Source: Blautia sp.
Lineage (GTDB): Bacteria > Bacillota > Clostridia > Lachnospirales > Lachnospiraceae
Length of the DNA: 64,000 nucleotides
Assembly: GCA_029257805.1 (NCBI GenBank)
Contig: JARIAR010000057.1
Location: 1 to 64,000 of the forward strand
Reading direction: 5' to 3'
Shown here: positions 56,887 through 64,000 of the stretch, piece by piece
Layout of the letters: each line of letters starts with the position of its first letter
Position numbering within the stretch: the first letter of the stretch is position 1
Program-made: the position numbers and the translations under genes
Notes under the pieces: generated by a model
What the model was told of the DNA's origin: nothing
Database searches by the model: none
Seen by the model: only the letters and a program-made list of their open reading frames with translations

Positions 56887-57153
56887 ATGTTTCGATTATG
56901 GGGAAAAATCTGGAAAGATAATCATCTTCTTCGCGATGTCGTTGTAACAGACCAGCAGGAAGATACACGGACACATAAAATCTTCAGAGGTTTGGAACAG
57001 ATCTGTTATGAATTAGATCTTGGAAACCCAATCTGGCTGGATTCCACAATAAAAGATTTTAAAAAACATGATAAAGCCAGATTCTATCAAGACAATTTCA
57101 TTGAACAAATTGATTTTGATTATCTGGAACTTCAAGTGATCGAAGAAGATTAA
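56887..57153 (+). CDS. small conserved protein of unknown function
   Basis: This 88-residue soluble protein starts at ATG 56887 with CAGGAGG at 6 nt spacing. It is Trp- and Asp-rich (RLWGKIWKDNHLL; LGNPIWLDSTI; NFIEQIDFDYLELQVIEED in parts) and looks like a conserved, compact domain. I do not recognise a named family. It has its own strong RBS and a terminator, so I regard it as real. Confidence 0.75.
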   Translation: MFRLWGKIWKDNHLLRDVVVTDQQEDTRTHKIFRGLEQICYELDLGNPIWLDSTIKDFKKHDKARFYQDNFIEQIDFDYLELQVIEED

Positions 57154-57161
57154 AATTCAGA

Positions 57162-57200
57162 AAAAAAGAGGCTGAGATTTGCATCTCTGCCTCTTTTTCA
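57162..57200. terminator. bidirectional terminator between the small gene and pgi
   Basis: AAAAAGAGGC-TGAGAT-ttgc-ATCTC-TGCCTCTTTTT: strong hairpin with flanking A and T tracts, serving both convergent genes. Confidence 0.88.
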
Positions 57201-57224
57201 TCGCCTGTGACAATGTTTTTTTAA

Positions 57225-58571
57225 TTACAGTCTCTTCATTAACTCTTCTCTTATTTCTTCATATCCCGGTTTTCCAAGAAGAGCAAACATATTCTTCTTA
57301 TAACTTTCTACACCCGGCTGATTAAATGGATTTACTCCAAGAAGATATCCGCTTAATCCGCAGGCAAATTCAAAGAAATAGAACAACTGTCCAAGATAAA
57401 ACTCATTCTGTTCCGGAATATCCACTCTAAGATTTGGAACATTTCCATCTGTATGCGCAATTACTGTTCCGTTCATTGCACTCTTATTTACAAAATCTAC
57501 TGTCTTACCTGCAAGGTAGTTCAAACCATCCAGATCAACCGGTTCTTCATTAATGACCAGTTCTTCTCTGGATTCTTCCACATTCATAACAGTTTCAAAC
57601 ATGATTCTTGCGCCATCCTGGATAAACTGTCCCATAGAATGAAGATCTGTTGTAAGATCCACTGCTGCCGGGAAAATTCCCTTCTGATCTTTTCCTTCAC
57701 TTTCTCCGTAAAGCTGTTTCCACCATTCATTTACATAGTGAAGACTTGGCTCATAGTTTGCAAGCACTTCCACATTTTTACCTTTGCGAAGGAAAATGTT
57801 ACGAACTGCAGCATATTTCATAGCATCATTTTCTTCAAAAGGACTGTTAAGGGCAATCTCACGTCCGGAAGCAGCCCCTTCCATTAAACGATCAATATCT
57901 GCACCACTTACCGCAATTGGAAGAAGTCCGACAGCGGTAAGAACAGAAAATCTTCCGCCTACGTCATCCGGCACTACAAATTCTGCATATCCCTCTTCAT
58001 CTGCAACCTGTTTCAAAGCGCCGCGTTCTTTATCTGTTGTTGCATAAATTCTTTTCGCAGCTTCTTCTTTTCCATATTTTTTCTCTAACAGACTTTTAAA
58101 TACACGGAAAGCAATTGCCGGCTCTGTGGTTGTTCCTGATTTTGAAATAATATTAACAGAAAAATCTCTATCTCCTATAACATCCACCAGACCTTTTATA
58201 TAACTGCTGCTGATGGAATTTCCTACGAAATAAATTTCCGGAGTTTTACGAATTTCTTTAGAAACATTATTATAAAAACCATGTCTTAAAAATTCAATAG
58301 CTGCTCTCGCTCCAAGATAAGAACCGCCGATTCCGATTACAATAAGAACTTCGGAATCTTCCTGAATTTTCTTTGCAGCCTCTTTAATACGTGCAAATTC
58401 TTCTTTATCATAATTTACTGGAAGGTCGATCCATCCCAGAAAATCATTTCCTGCGCCTGTTCTGGAAACAAGCGTTTCTTTTGCTGCTTCTGTCAGAACT
58501 TTCATAGATTCAACTTCATGATCTGCAACAAAACAGCCTGCCTTTGAATAGTCAAATGTCACTTTACTCAT
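57225..58571 (-). CDS. pgi: glucose-6-phosphate isomerase
   Basis: This 448-residue protein has the Pgi SIS folds: [14 protein letters not shown] (about 80), [10 protein letters not shown] (about 142) and the signature loop [14 protein letters not shown] (about 278). It interconverts glucose-6-P and fructose-6-P. GGAGAGAG precedes the ATG. It is monocistronic. Confidence 0.96.
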   Translation of the reverse strand: MSKVTFDYSKAGCFVADHEVESMKVLTEAAKETLVSRTGAGNDFLGWIDLPVNYDKEEFARIKEAAKKIQEDSEVLIVIGIGGSYLGARAAIEFLRHGFYNNVSKEIRKTPEIYFVGNSISSSYIKGLVDVIGDRDFSVNIISKSGTTTEPAIAFRVFKSLLEKKYGKEEAAKRIYATTDKERGALKQVADEEGYAEFVVPDDVGGRFSVLTAVGLLPIAVSGADIDRLMEGAASGREIALNSPFEENDAMKYAAVRNIFLRKGKNVEVLANYEPSLHYVNEWWKQLYGESEGKDQKGIFPAAVDLTTDLHSMGQFIQDGARIMFETVMNVEESREELVINEEPVDLDGLNYLAGKTVDFVNKSAMNGTVIAHTDGNVPNLRVDIPEQNEFYLGQLFYFFEFACGLSGYLLGVNPFNQPGVESYKKNMFALLGKPGYEEIREELMKRL

Positions 58572-58706
58572 GGCTCTCTCTCCTTTAATCTGGAAATTCT
58601 TTTGTCTGTTTACCAGTTATTTAGTATAGCAAATATTACCGGATTTCTCAAGTGTCACACATACAAAATCGTATGCTATTACAAATACTTATACATACAT
58701 AAATCT

Positions 58707-59312
58707 TTACATAAATTCCCGGATAATTTCCCGCATGATCTCTTCTTCTTCCGGTGTAAGCATTTTACTGAAATGACTTCCTGTTGCAGCTGTCTGACGA
58801 ATACTGGAAGTAATTTTATCCATGACTTCTTCCTGAAGAACCGTGTCCCTTCTATTGCTTTCCGGAATTTCTTCCGCCCATGTATGCGCCTGCTCTACAT
58901 AATCTAAAAGGGAATTCATAACAAGTTCTTCTTTATAGGAAAAATCAAGTGCCTGCCGAAGAAGAAGCAGAGCTACTGGAACAAAAGCCCCTATATACAG
59001 ATAGGATAATGACAATCCTTCTTCCAGTTCCAACTTTGTAACACAAAACAGAGCAAAAATAAGGCACCCCACACAAAGAAGCGACGGATACCATACCAGC
59101 CTGTTCATTCGATGAAGGAGCCTGTCTCTTGTTTTCCACAAATTCAGCCACTTCTCCTTCAAATTTATCATAGGTTCTGCATTTTTCATTTTTCTTCTGT
59201 AATTCAGATGTGTAGCCAGCATTCCCACAGCGCCAATGGCTCCAAGTACAGCCATTCCATAAAGCAGTATATGCAGGTTCATAATTTTTTCCAGCTTAAT
59301 CCCCTCCTTCAT
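58707..59312 (-). CDS. integral membrane protein of unknown function
   Basis: This protein of up to 201 residues has an N-terminal hydrophobic helix (about 13-33), a basic loop, two central helices (about 73-118) and a C-terminal cytoplasmic amphipathic region with EEEEIMREIIREFM. The start is unclear: ATG 59312 and ATG 59282 both lack a normal RBS, and AAGGAGGGG lies between them (a CTG at about 59291 is possible). It lies downstream of the murF terminator. I recognise no family. Confidence 0.6.
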   Translation of the reverse strand: MKEGIKLEKIMNLHILLYGMAVLGAIGAVGMLATHLNYRRKMKNAEPMINLKEKWLNLWKTRDRLLHRMNRLVWYPSLLCVGCLIFALFCVTKLELEEGLSLSYLYIGAFVPVALLLLRQALDFSYKEELVMNSLLDYVEQAHTWAEEIPESNRRDTVLQEEVMDKITSSIRQTAATGSHFSKMLTPEEEEIMREIIREFM

Positions 59313-59405
59313 ACATTCCGGGATTTCATAAAGAAATACCCTTCCATCATTATACTGCGCTCTATCTATACAGGAAACAAAAATCGTTCGTCAAATTCTC
59401 CCAAA

Positions 59406-59444
59406 GAAAAACAGGAAGCAACAGCAAACGCTGTCCTTCCTGTT
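59406..59444 (-). terminator. terminator of the cell-wall operon
   Basis: AACAGGAAG...CTTCCTGTT with inner CAGC/GCTG pairing, then TTTTTC on the minus strand. It lies 26 nt after the murF stop. Confidence 0.85.
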
Positions 59445-59469
59445 AAAAAAGCAATATTTTCTATTTCCA

Positions 59470-60846
59470 TTAATCCTGCATATTCATCAGGGTTTCTACC
59501 ACTTCTTCAAACTTCATAAAGTGTGATGCTTTTACTAAGATCGTATCCCCTGTTTTTACATAATCTGACAGGTTTTGAAGGAGATTTTTTCTGTCCGTCT
59601 CATAAATAACCGTAAGATCCGGATTTGTTTCTCTAGCCTTTTCTGCCATATGTCTGCACAAATCTCCTACACAAATACAAACATCGATTCCACATGTGGC
59701 AGCATGCTTCCCAACTTCTTCGTGAAGCCTCTGCTCATCAGGACCCAGCTCACCCATGTCTCCCAAAATGGCAACTCTACGTCCGTTTCCATCTTTCAAC
59801 ACATCAAGAGAAGCCTTCATGGACATCGGATTGGCATTGTAACAGTCATCTACAATAAGAAATTTTTCTGTTTCTATCATTTTAAAACGACCGCTTATCG
59901 GCTGAAGACTTTCAATTCCTGCTTTAATCTCCTCTGTTGTAAGACCATAAACATTTCCTACCGCTGCTGCTGCCAGAGCATTATACACCATATGACGGCC
60001 CGGCATAGGGATATTTACGGAAAAACTCTCTTCTCCCATATGAATGCGGCATGACATTCCCTTTAGACCTCTACTGACAATCTCATCCCCATAAACCTCC
60101 TGTCCTTCTGTCATTCCAAAAAACACAGGACGGATCCCATTATGCTCTCCAACTGTTTTTAATTTATCATCGTCTCCGTTTAATATAATATGTCCACCCG
60201 GCTTTACAAAATTCAGCATTTCCGTCTTGGCTTTTAAAACGCCGTCCCTGTCACCAAGATTTTCCAGGTGACATGTTCCGATATTTGTAATGACACCGGT
60301 GTCCGGTTTTGCAATTTTTGCAAGACGGCTCATTTCTCCAAAATCACTGATTCCCATTTCCAAAACTGCAATTTCATCCTCATCCCGAAGACGAAAAACA
60401 GTAAGAGGAAGCCCCAGCTCATTATTAAAATTCCCCTGGGTTTTTAATGTACGATACTTTTCCTTCAAAACAGAGGCGATCACTTCTTTTGTACTGGTTT
60501 TTCCCACACTTCCTGTGATTCCTACAACCGGAATTGCAAGTTCCTCCAGATAAAATTCTGCAATATCTTTTACTGCCTGAAGAGACGATTCCACTAATAT
60601 ATACGGACAAGGTGCCTCTTCCAGAACATGCTCAGAAAGAACGGCAAGAGCTCCTGCCTCTGCTACCTGTGGTATAAATTTGTGCGCATCTACACGCTCA
60701 CCCACAATTGGCACAAACAAACAGCCCGGCTCTGCTTTACGGCTGTCAGTTGTAATCGAGCAAACTTCCTTTTGCAGTTTATCCGCATCGCCGTGATAAA
60801 CACCATTACATACCCGTGTAATATTTTCTAAGGTAAGATTTTTCAT
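59470..60846 (-). CDS. murF: UDP-MurNAc-tripeptide--D-Ala-D-Ala ligase
   Basis: MurF adds D-Ala-D-Ala to UDP-MurNAc-tripeptide. The 458-residue protein has P-loop GITGSVGKTSTKE (about 109-121), GNFNNELGLPLT, DDCYNANP and the C-terminal GDMGELG motifs. It lies 16 nt after ddl, so the enzyme making D-Ala-D-Ala and the one using it are cotranscribed. Confidence 0.96.
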   Translation of the reverse strand: MKNLTLENITRVCNGVYHGDADKLQKEVCSITTDSRKAEPGCLFVPIVGERVDAHKFIPQVAEAGALAVLSEHVLEEAPCPYILVESSLQAVKDIAEFYLEELAIPVVGITGSVGKTSTKEVIASVLKEKYRTLKTQGNFNNELGLPLTVFRLRDEDEIAVLEMGISDFGEMSRLAKIAKPDTGVITNIGTCHLENLGDRDGVLKAKTEMLNFVKPGGHIILNGDDDKLKTVGEHNGIRPVFFGMTEGQEVYGDEIVSRGLKGMSCRIHMGEESFSVNIPMPGRHMVYNALAAAAVGNVYGLTTEEIKAGIESLQPISGRFKMIETEKFLIVDDCYNANPMSMKASLDVLKDGNGRRVAILGDMGELGPDEQRLHEEVGKHAATCGIDVCICVGDLCRHMAEKARETNPDLTVIYETDRKNLLQNLSDYVKTGDTILVKASHFMKFEEVVETLMNMQD

Positions 60847-60862
60847 TTTCTATTTCACCACT

Positions 60863-61900
60863 TTATTTATCATATTTTTTCATTGAGACACGTATCAGTT
60901 CTTCACAAAGAGAAGGATAATCCATTCCAAGAACCTTTGCTTCCTGCGGGATCAGACTTGTGGCCGTCATTCCCGGAAGTGTATTTGCCTCCAGGCAGTA
61001 CATATCTCCGTTCTCTTTCATAATGAAATCCAAACGACAATATGCCTCCAAAGCAAGAGCTTTTGCACCAGCTTCTGCATGGCGCTGCATCTTTTGCGTC
61101 AGCTCTTCAGAGATTTCAGCAGGACATGTTTCAACTGTAGAACCTGGCTGGTACTTATTTTTATAATCATAAAATCCCTGCAGCGGTGCAATTTCAATAA
61201 CCGGATACGCTTTTCCGTCTACAACGGCAACAGAAAATTCACGTCCTTTTACGTACTCCTCTACAACAACCTCATTCTCATAAGAATATGCCTGATCAAG
61301 AGCTTCTTCGTACTCTTTCTGATTATTCACAATATAAACCCCCACGCTGGAACCACCACAGCATGTTTTTACTACAACCGGAAATTCCATATCAAGTTCT
61401 TCCAGATTTCTTACACATGCGGATTTCTCCATAGAAGTTCCTGCAGGAGTAGGCACTCCATTCATACGAAACATCTGTTTTGTAATTCCTTTATCCATTG
61501 CAAGGGCACTGCTTAAGTAACCTGTTCCTGTATATTTAATGCCCATCAGGTCAAACGCAGCCTGGATTCTTCCATCTTCTCCATTTGCTCCATGAAGTCC
61601 GAGAAATACAATATCACACAATTCACAAAGCTGCAGTACATTTGGTCCGAAAAAACTTTTTCGGTCTTTTTTCATCTGTTCAATCTTATCATCAAAACCT
61701 TTCATGTAGGAAGATGCTTTCTCTACATCATAGGACTCTGGAAAAGGATTTTCCCAGTCCACCTCTTCCACTCCGCCAAAAACATCAACCAAAATCGCCT
61801 GATGTCCTTTTTCCCGAAGTGCTGTACACACTCCTGTTCCGGAAACAATGGAAATCGCACGTTCTGTACTTGTTCCGCCTGCTAATACCACAATCCTCAT
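60863..61900 (-). CDS. ddl: D-alanine--D-alanine ligase
   Basis: This 345-residue ATP-grasp ligase has N-terminal VVLAGGTSTER, the ATP loop KTCCGGSSVGV, and the omega loop FYDYKNKYQPGS, whose Tyr-Lys pattern favours D-Ala rather than D-lactate. The metal site is CRLDFI...EANTLPGMT. ATG 61900 has GAAGGAG; the ORF track start 61927 is upstream of this RBS. Confidence 0.95.
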   Translation of the reverse strand: MRIVVLAGGTSTERAISIVSGTGVCTALREKGHQAILVDVFGGVEEVDWENPFPESYDVEKASSYMKGFDDKIEQMKKDRKSFFGPNVLQLCELCDIVFLGLHGANGEDGRIQAAFDLMGIKYTGTGYLSSALAMDKGITKQMFRMNGVPTPAGTSMEKSACVRNLEELDMEFPVVVKTCCGGSSVGVYIVNNQKEYEEALDQAYSYENEVVVEEYVKGREFSVAVVDGKAYPVIEIAPLQGFYDYKNKYQPGSTVETCPAEISEELTQKMQRHAEAGAKALALEAYCRLDFIMKENGDMYCLEANTLPGMTATSLIPQEAKVLGMDYPSLCEELIRVSMKKYDK

Positions 61901-61933
61901 AATCTTTATCTCCTTCATCCAATGCACCTTTTC

Positions 61934-63316
61934 TTATTGATAAACAATCACCGGTGCACCAATCTCAATATTATTATATATGATCTCAGCCTGTGCATAA
62001 GGGGTATTGATACATCCATGAGAACCATTTGTCATATAAATACTTCCGCCAAACTCTGTTCGCCATGACGCATCATGAATTCCGACATTTCCGGCAAAAG
62101 GCAGCCAGAATGTAACAGGAGCTGCATATCCCTCGCCTTTCAGCGTTGCAGGGGATTTTTTGCCATCTACGGCATAGCATCCCACCGGGGTTGCCGTATC
62201 TGTATTTCCCGGATTTCCTGTTACAACCGGAGTGTCTACAATTGGAATCCCATCTTTATACAACACCATTCTCTGATTTGTAAGATCAATTTCCACATAC
62301 GTATATCCTATATCATTTGAAGTATCTCTGCTCCATGCAGAATAAGCATAGATTGGCTCTCTTACCTGTGTTTCTCCATTTAATATAGCCTTAATCAGAG
62401 CTTCTGTTTCCGCCTTCTGATCAATCGCCCATCCATAATCTCCTCCGGAAACCGTTATGATTCTCCCATCATATGTACGAAATTCCCTTGTACAGCCAAA
62501 TGTATCATATTTATAGCCAAGCTCATTAACATATGAGGCTACTTTCTTGACATCCAACGTATAATTTCCCGTTTTATCTTTCACAAGCCAGTTTTTAATC
62601 ACATTTCTGTCTACTGTTTCTTTTGCATCTGCGAAGTCATATGTGATTACAACATCTGTAAGTTCATTAAGCTGGGCACAATCTCTTACCAATGTTTCAT
62701 CATTCTGATAAACCGCCGGTTTTTTATAACAGTTTTCTTTTTCCAGATTTAACTCTGTTTCTCCAAGAAGTGCTGCTTTTTTTACTGCATTCACAAGTTT
62801 TTCTTTATCCGGTTCATTACCTTCTGTTTCCGGCACGATTTCATATCCATTTTCTGTTTCTTTAATGGACGCATCTGCAGGCTTTTTCACGTTTTCTGCC
62901 TGCATACAAGAAAGACCGCTCACCGAATCTTTCAGTTTTTTCTCATCATATACAACCGTTCCTGCTGCCGGATACTCTCTTTTTTCTGAAAAGCATAAAA
63001 ACCACCGGTTACGATCCTGTTCCTTTATAAGCTTTGCCGCACTGCCATCTCCTTTATAAGCAAGACCAATCTGCTGCGCAGTAATTCCTTCCCGCCCATT
63101 GTTCCTTGTGTGCAGAATAAGAGCATATGCGCTTACTTTATCTGACAACAGTTTTTCTGCTTCCTCTGCCGTTTTATAAGAACAATTTAAACCATTTACA
63201 TAAGAACCGGGAAGAAAGTGACTGCTGAAATAATGTCTCCCATATAAATATATTCCAGCTGTCAGCAAAATAAAAAGAAGAATCAGGCTGATCAAATATT
63301 TTCTTTTTTTACTCAT
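61934..63316 (-). CDS. L,D-transpeptidase with N-terminal peptidoglycan-binding-like region
   Basis: This 460-residue protein has an N-terminal membrane anchor (about 8-27), a large extracytoplasmic region resembling the PG_binding_4 repeats, and a C-terminal YkuD catalytic domain. The domain has HDASWR and the Cys motif SHGCINTPYAQ (catalytic Cys near 440). It makes 3-3 cross-links or attaches proteins. It overlaps the upstream aminotransferase gene by 4 nt. Confidence 0.93.
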   Translation of the reverse strand: MSKKRKYLISLILLFILLTAGIYLYGRHYFSSHFLPGSYVNGLNCSYKTAEEAEKLLSDKVSAYALILHTRNNGREGITAQQIGLAYKGDGSAAKLIKEQDRNRWFLCFSEKREYPAAGTVVYDEKKLKDSVSGLSCMQAENVKKPADASIKETENGYEIVPETEGNEPDKEKLVNAVKKAALLGETELNLEKENCYKKPAVYQNDETLVRDCAQLNELTDVVITYDFADAKETVDRNVIKNWLVKDKTGNYTLDVKKVASYVNELGYKYDTFGCTREFRTYDGRIITVSGGDYGWAIDQKAETEALIKAILNGETQVREPIYAYSAWSRDTSNDIGYTYVEIDLTNQRMVLYKDGIPIVDTPVVTGNPGNTDTATPVGCYAVDGKKSPATLKGEGYAAPVTFWLPFAGNVGIHDASWRTEFGGSIYMTNGSHGCINTPYAQAEIIYNNIEIGAPVIVYQ

Positions 63317-64000
63317 TCGTTACCTAACAGCTTCTCTACACTTGCCAATTTTACACAAAGAACAAAAATCTCGGCTGCTTTTCCCAGTTCTTCAAGAGAT
63401 GGGAAAGTTGGTGCAATACGAATATTGGAATCCTTTGGATCTTTTCCATAAGGATAAGTTGCTCCTGCACCTGTCATAACAACGCCTGCTTCTTTTGCTT
63501 TTTCTACAATGGCTTTGGCACATCCCTCCATGGAATCAAAAGAAATAAAATATCCTCCATGAGGTTTTGTCCACTGACCAATTCCAAGACCTCCCAGTTC
63601 TCTTTCAAGAGTATCCAGCACAAGTTCAAATTTCGGACGAATAATGTCCGCATGTTTTCTCATATGTGCATGAAGCCCCTCCAGATCCTTAAAGAAACGT
63701 ACATGACGAAGCTGATTTAATTTATCGTGTCCAATTGTCTGTATTTGCATGTACTGACGGAAATCTTCAAGGTTTGCCTTGGATGCCGCTACAGCTGCAA
63801 TACCTGAACCCGGGAAACTTACTTTTGAAGTTGATGTAAATTTATATACAAGATTCGGATTTCCTGCTTTTGCACAGGCAGATAAAATCTCCTCAAGGAA
63901 ATCCTGATTATCATCATAAAGATGGTGAATACTATATGCATTATCCCAGTAGATACGGAAATCCGGAGCTGCCGGTTTCAATGCTGCAAATCGCTCTACT
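63313..64000 (-). CDS. PLP-dependent aminotransferase (partial, N-terminus off window)
   Basis: The reading frame continues to the right edge; the ORF track start at 63981 is internal. About 229 C-terminal residues are visible. The PLP Lys is in FTSTSKVSFPGSG, with IYWDNAY upstream and NIRIAPTFPS near the end. These features fit the Asp_aminotransf (PF12897-type) class. It is coupled to the L,D-transpeptidase gene. The substrate is not known. Confidence 0.85.
   Translation of the reverse strand, partial: VERFAALKPAAPDFRIYWDNAYSIHHLYDDNQDFLEEILSACAKAGNPNLVYKFTSTSKVSFPGSGIAAVAASKANLEDFRQYMQIQTIGHDKLNQLRHVRFFKDLEGLHAHMRKHADIIRPKFELVLDTLERELGGLGIGQWTKPHGGYFISFDSMEGCAKAIVEKAKEAGVVMTGAGATYPYGKDPKDSNIRIAPTFPSLEELGKAAEIFVLCVKLASVEKLLGNE

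Overview
This 64 kb window is a chromosomal segment from a low-GC, Gram-positive anaerobe. It most likely comes from Lachnospiraceae (Blautia/Dorea/Roseburia-like Clostridia). The placement is inference, based on: a Gram-positive Tad locus with DUF6382/FHA and DUF5702 proteins and no secretin; an oxygen-sensitive class III ribonucleotide reductase with a fused thioredoxin-like tail; a complete F-type ATP synthase operon whose c subunit carries Na+ ligands; a sporulation-type YtvI-like permease; long-form HPF; and strong AGGAGG ribosome binding sites. I see no rRNA, tRNA, CRISPR array, prophage, transposase or IS element. Nearly all genes lie on the minus strand.

Layout. 0-3.9 kb: a partial anti-sigma-like membrane protein, an orphan murG on the plus strand, an ECF-type sigma factor, a HIT protein, a soluble histidine kinase and a rhomboid protease. 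3.9-13.4 kb: one tad (type IVb pilus) operon of eleven genes with a strong promoter and operator-like repeats; it has two A24 prepilin peptidases. 13.5-16.4 kb: a GNAT acetyltransferase, folT behind a tetrahydrofolate riboswitch, and a four-repeat lipoprotein. 16.4-23.7 kb: nucleotidyltransferase, glmM, TPR lipoprotein and hflX, then nrdD behind a pair of NrdR boxes. 23.7-27.6 kb: a secreted GH63-type glucosidase and a ROK repressor, with tandem palindromes at the promoter. 27.6-33.1 kb: a deoR-pepA-cutC-transglutaminase-like operon. 33.5-41.1 kb: hpf, a lipoprotein, dapA-dapB, a cobalamin adenosyltransferase, a double-OB SSB-like protein and typA. 39.9-42.8 kb: a Na+/amino-acid symporter and aminotransferase pair. 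42.8-50.0 kb: atpZ-atpI-atpBEFHAGDC. 50.2-53.3 kb: an orphan sugar-binding protein, a YtvI-like permease and an RluA-type pseudouridine synthase. 53.3-54.4 kb: a gene-poor AT-rich gap. 54.4-64 kb: aconitase-family hydratase, a small conserved protein, pgi, a membrane protein, and a cell-wall operon (aminotransferase, L,D-transpeptidase, ddl, murF).

How the genes fit together. Cell-wall synthesis recurs (murG, glmM, ddl, murF, L,D-transpeptidase, and dapA/dapB for diaminopimelate). Sodium energetics recur too (Na+-type ATP synthase rotor and NSS symporter). The sequence gives unusually clear regulatory logic at several promoters: NrdR boxes 32 bp apart inside the hflX terminator, tandem operator-like repeats 30 bp apart at the glucosidase promoter, a palindrome at the tad transcription start, a palindrome over the symporter -35 box, a folate riboswitch, and a hairpin sequestering the ribosome binding site of the rluA-like gene. 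The best candidates for something not yet described are the rluA leader, the tad promoter architecture, the metal-binding TadE-like pilin, the structured element downstream of dapB, and the deoR-pepA-cutC-transglutaminase operon. No single locus looks like a wholly new multi-gene system.
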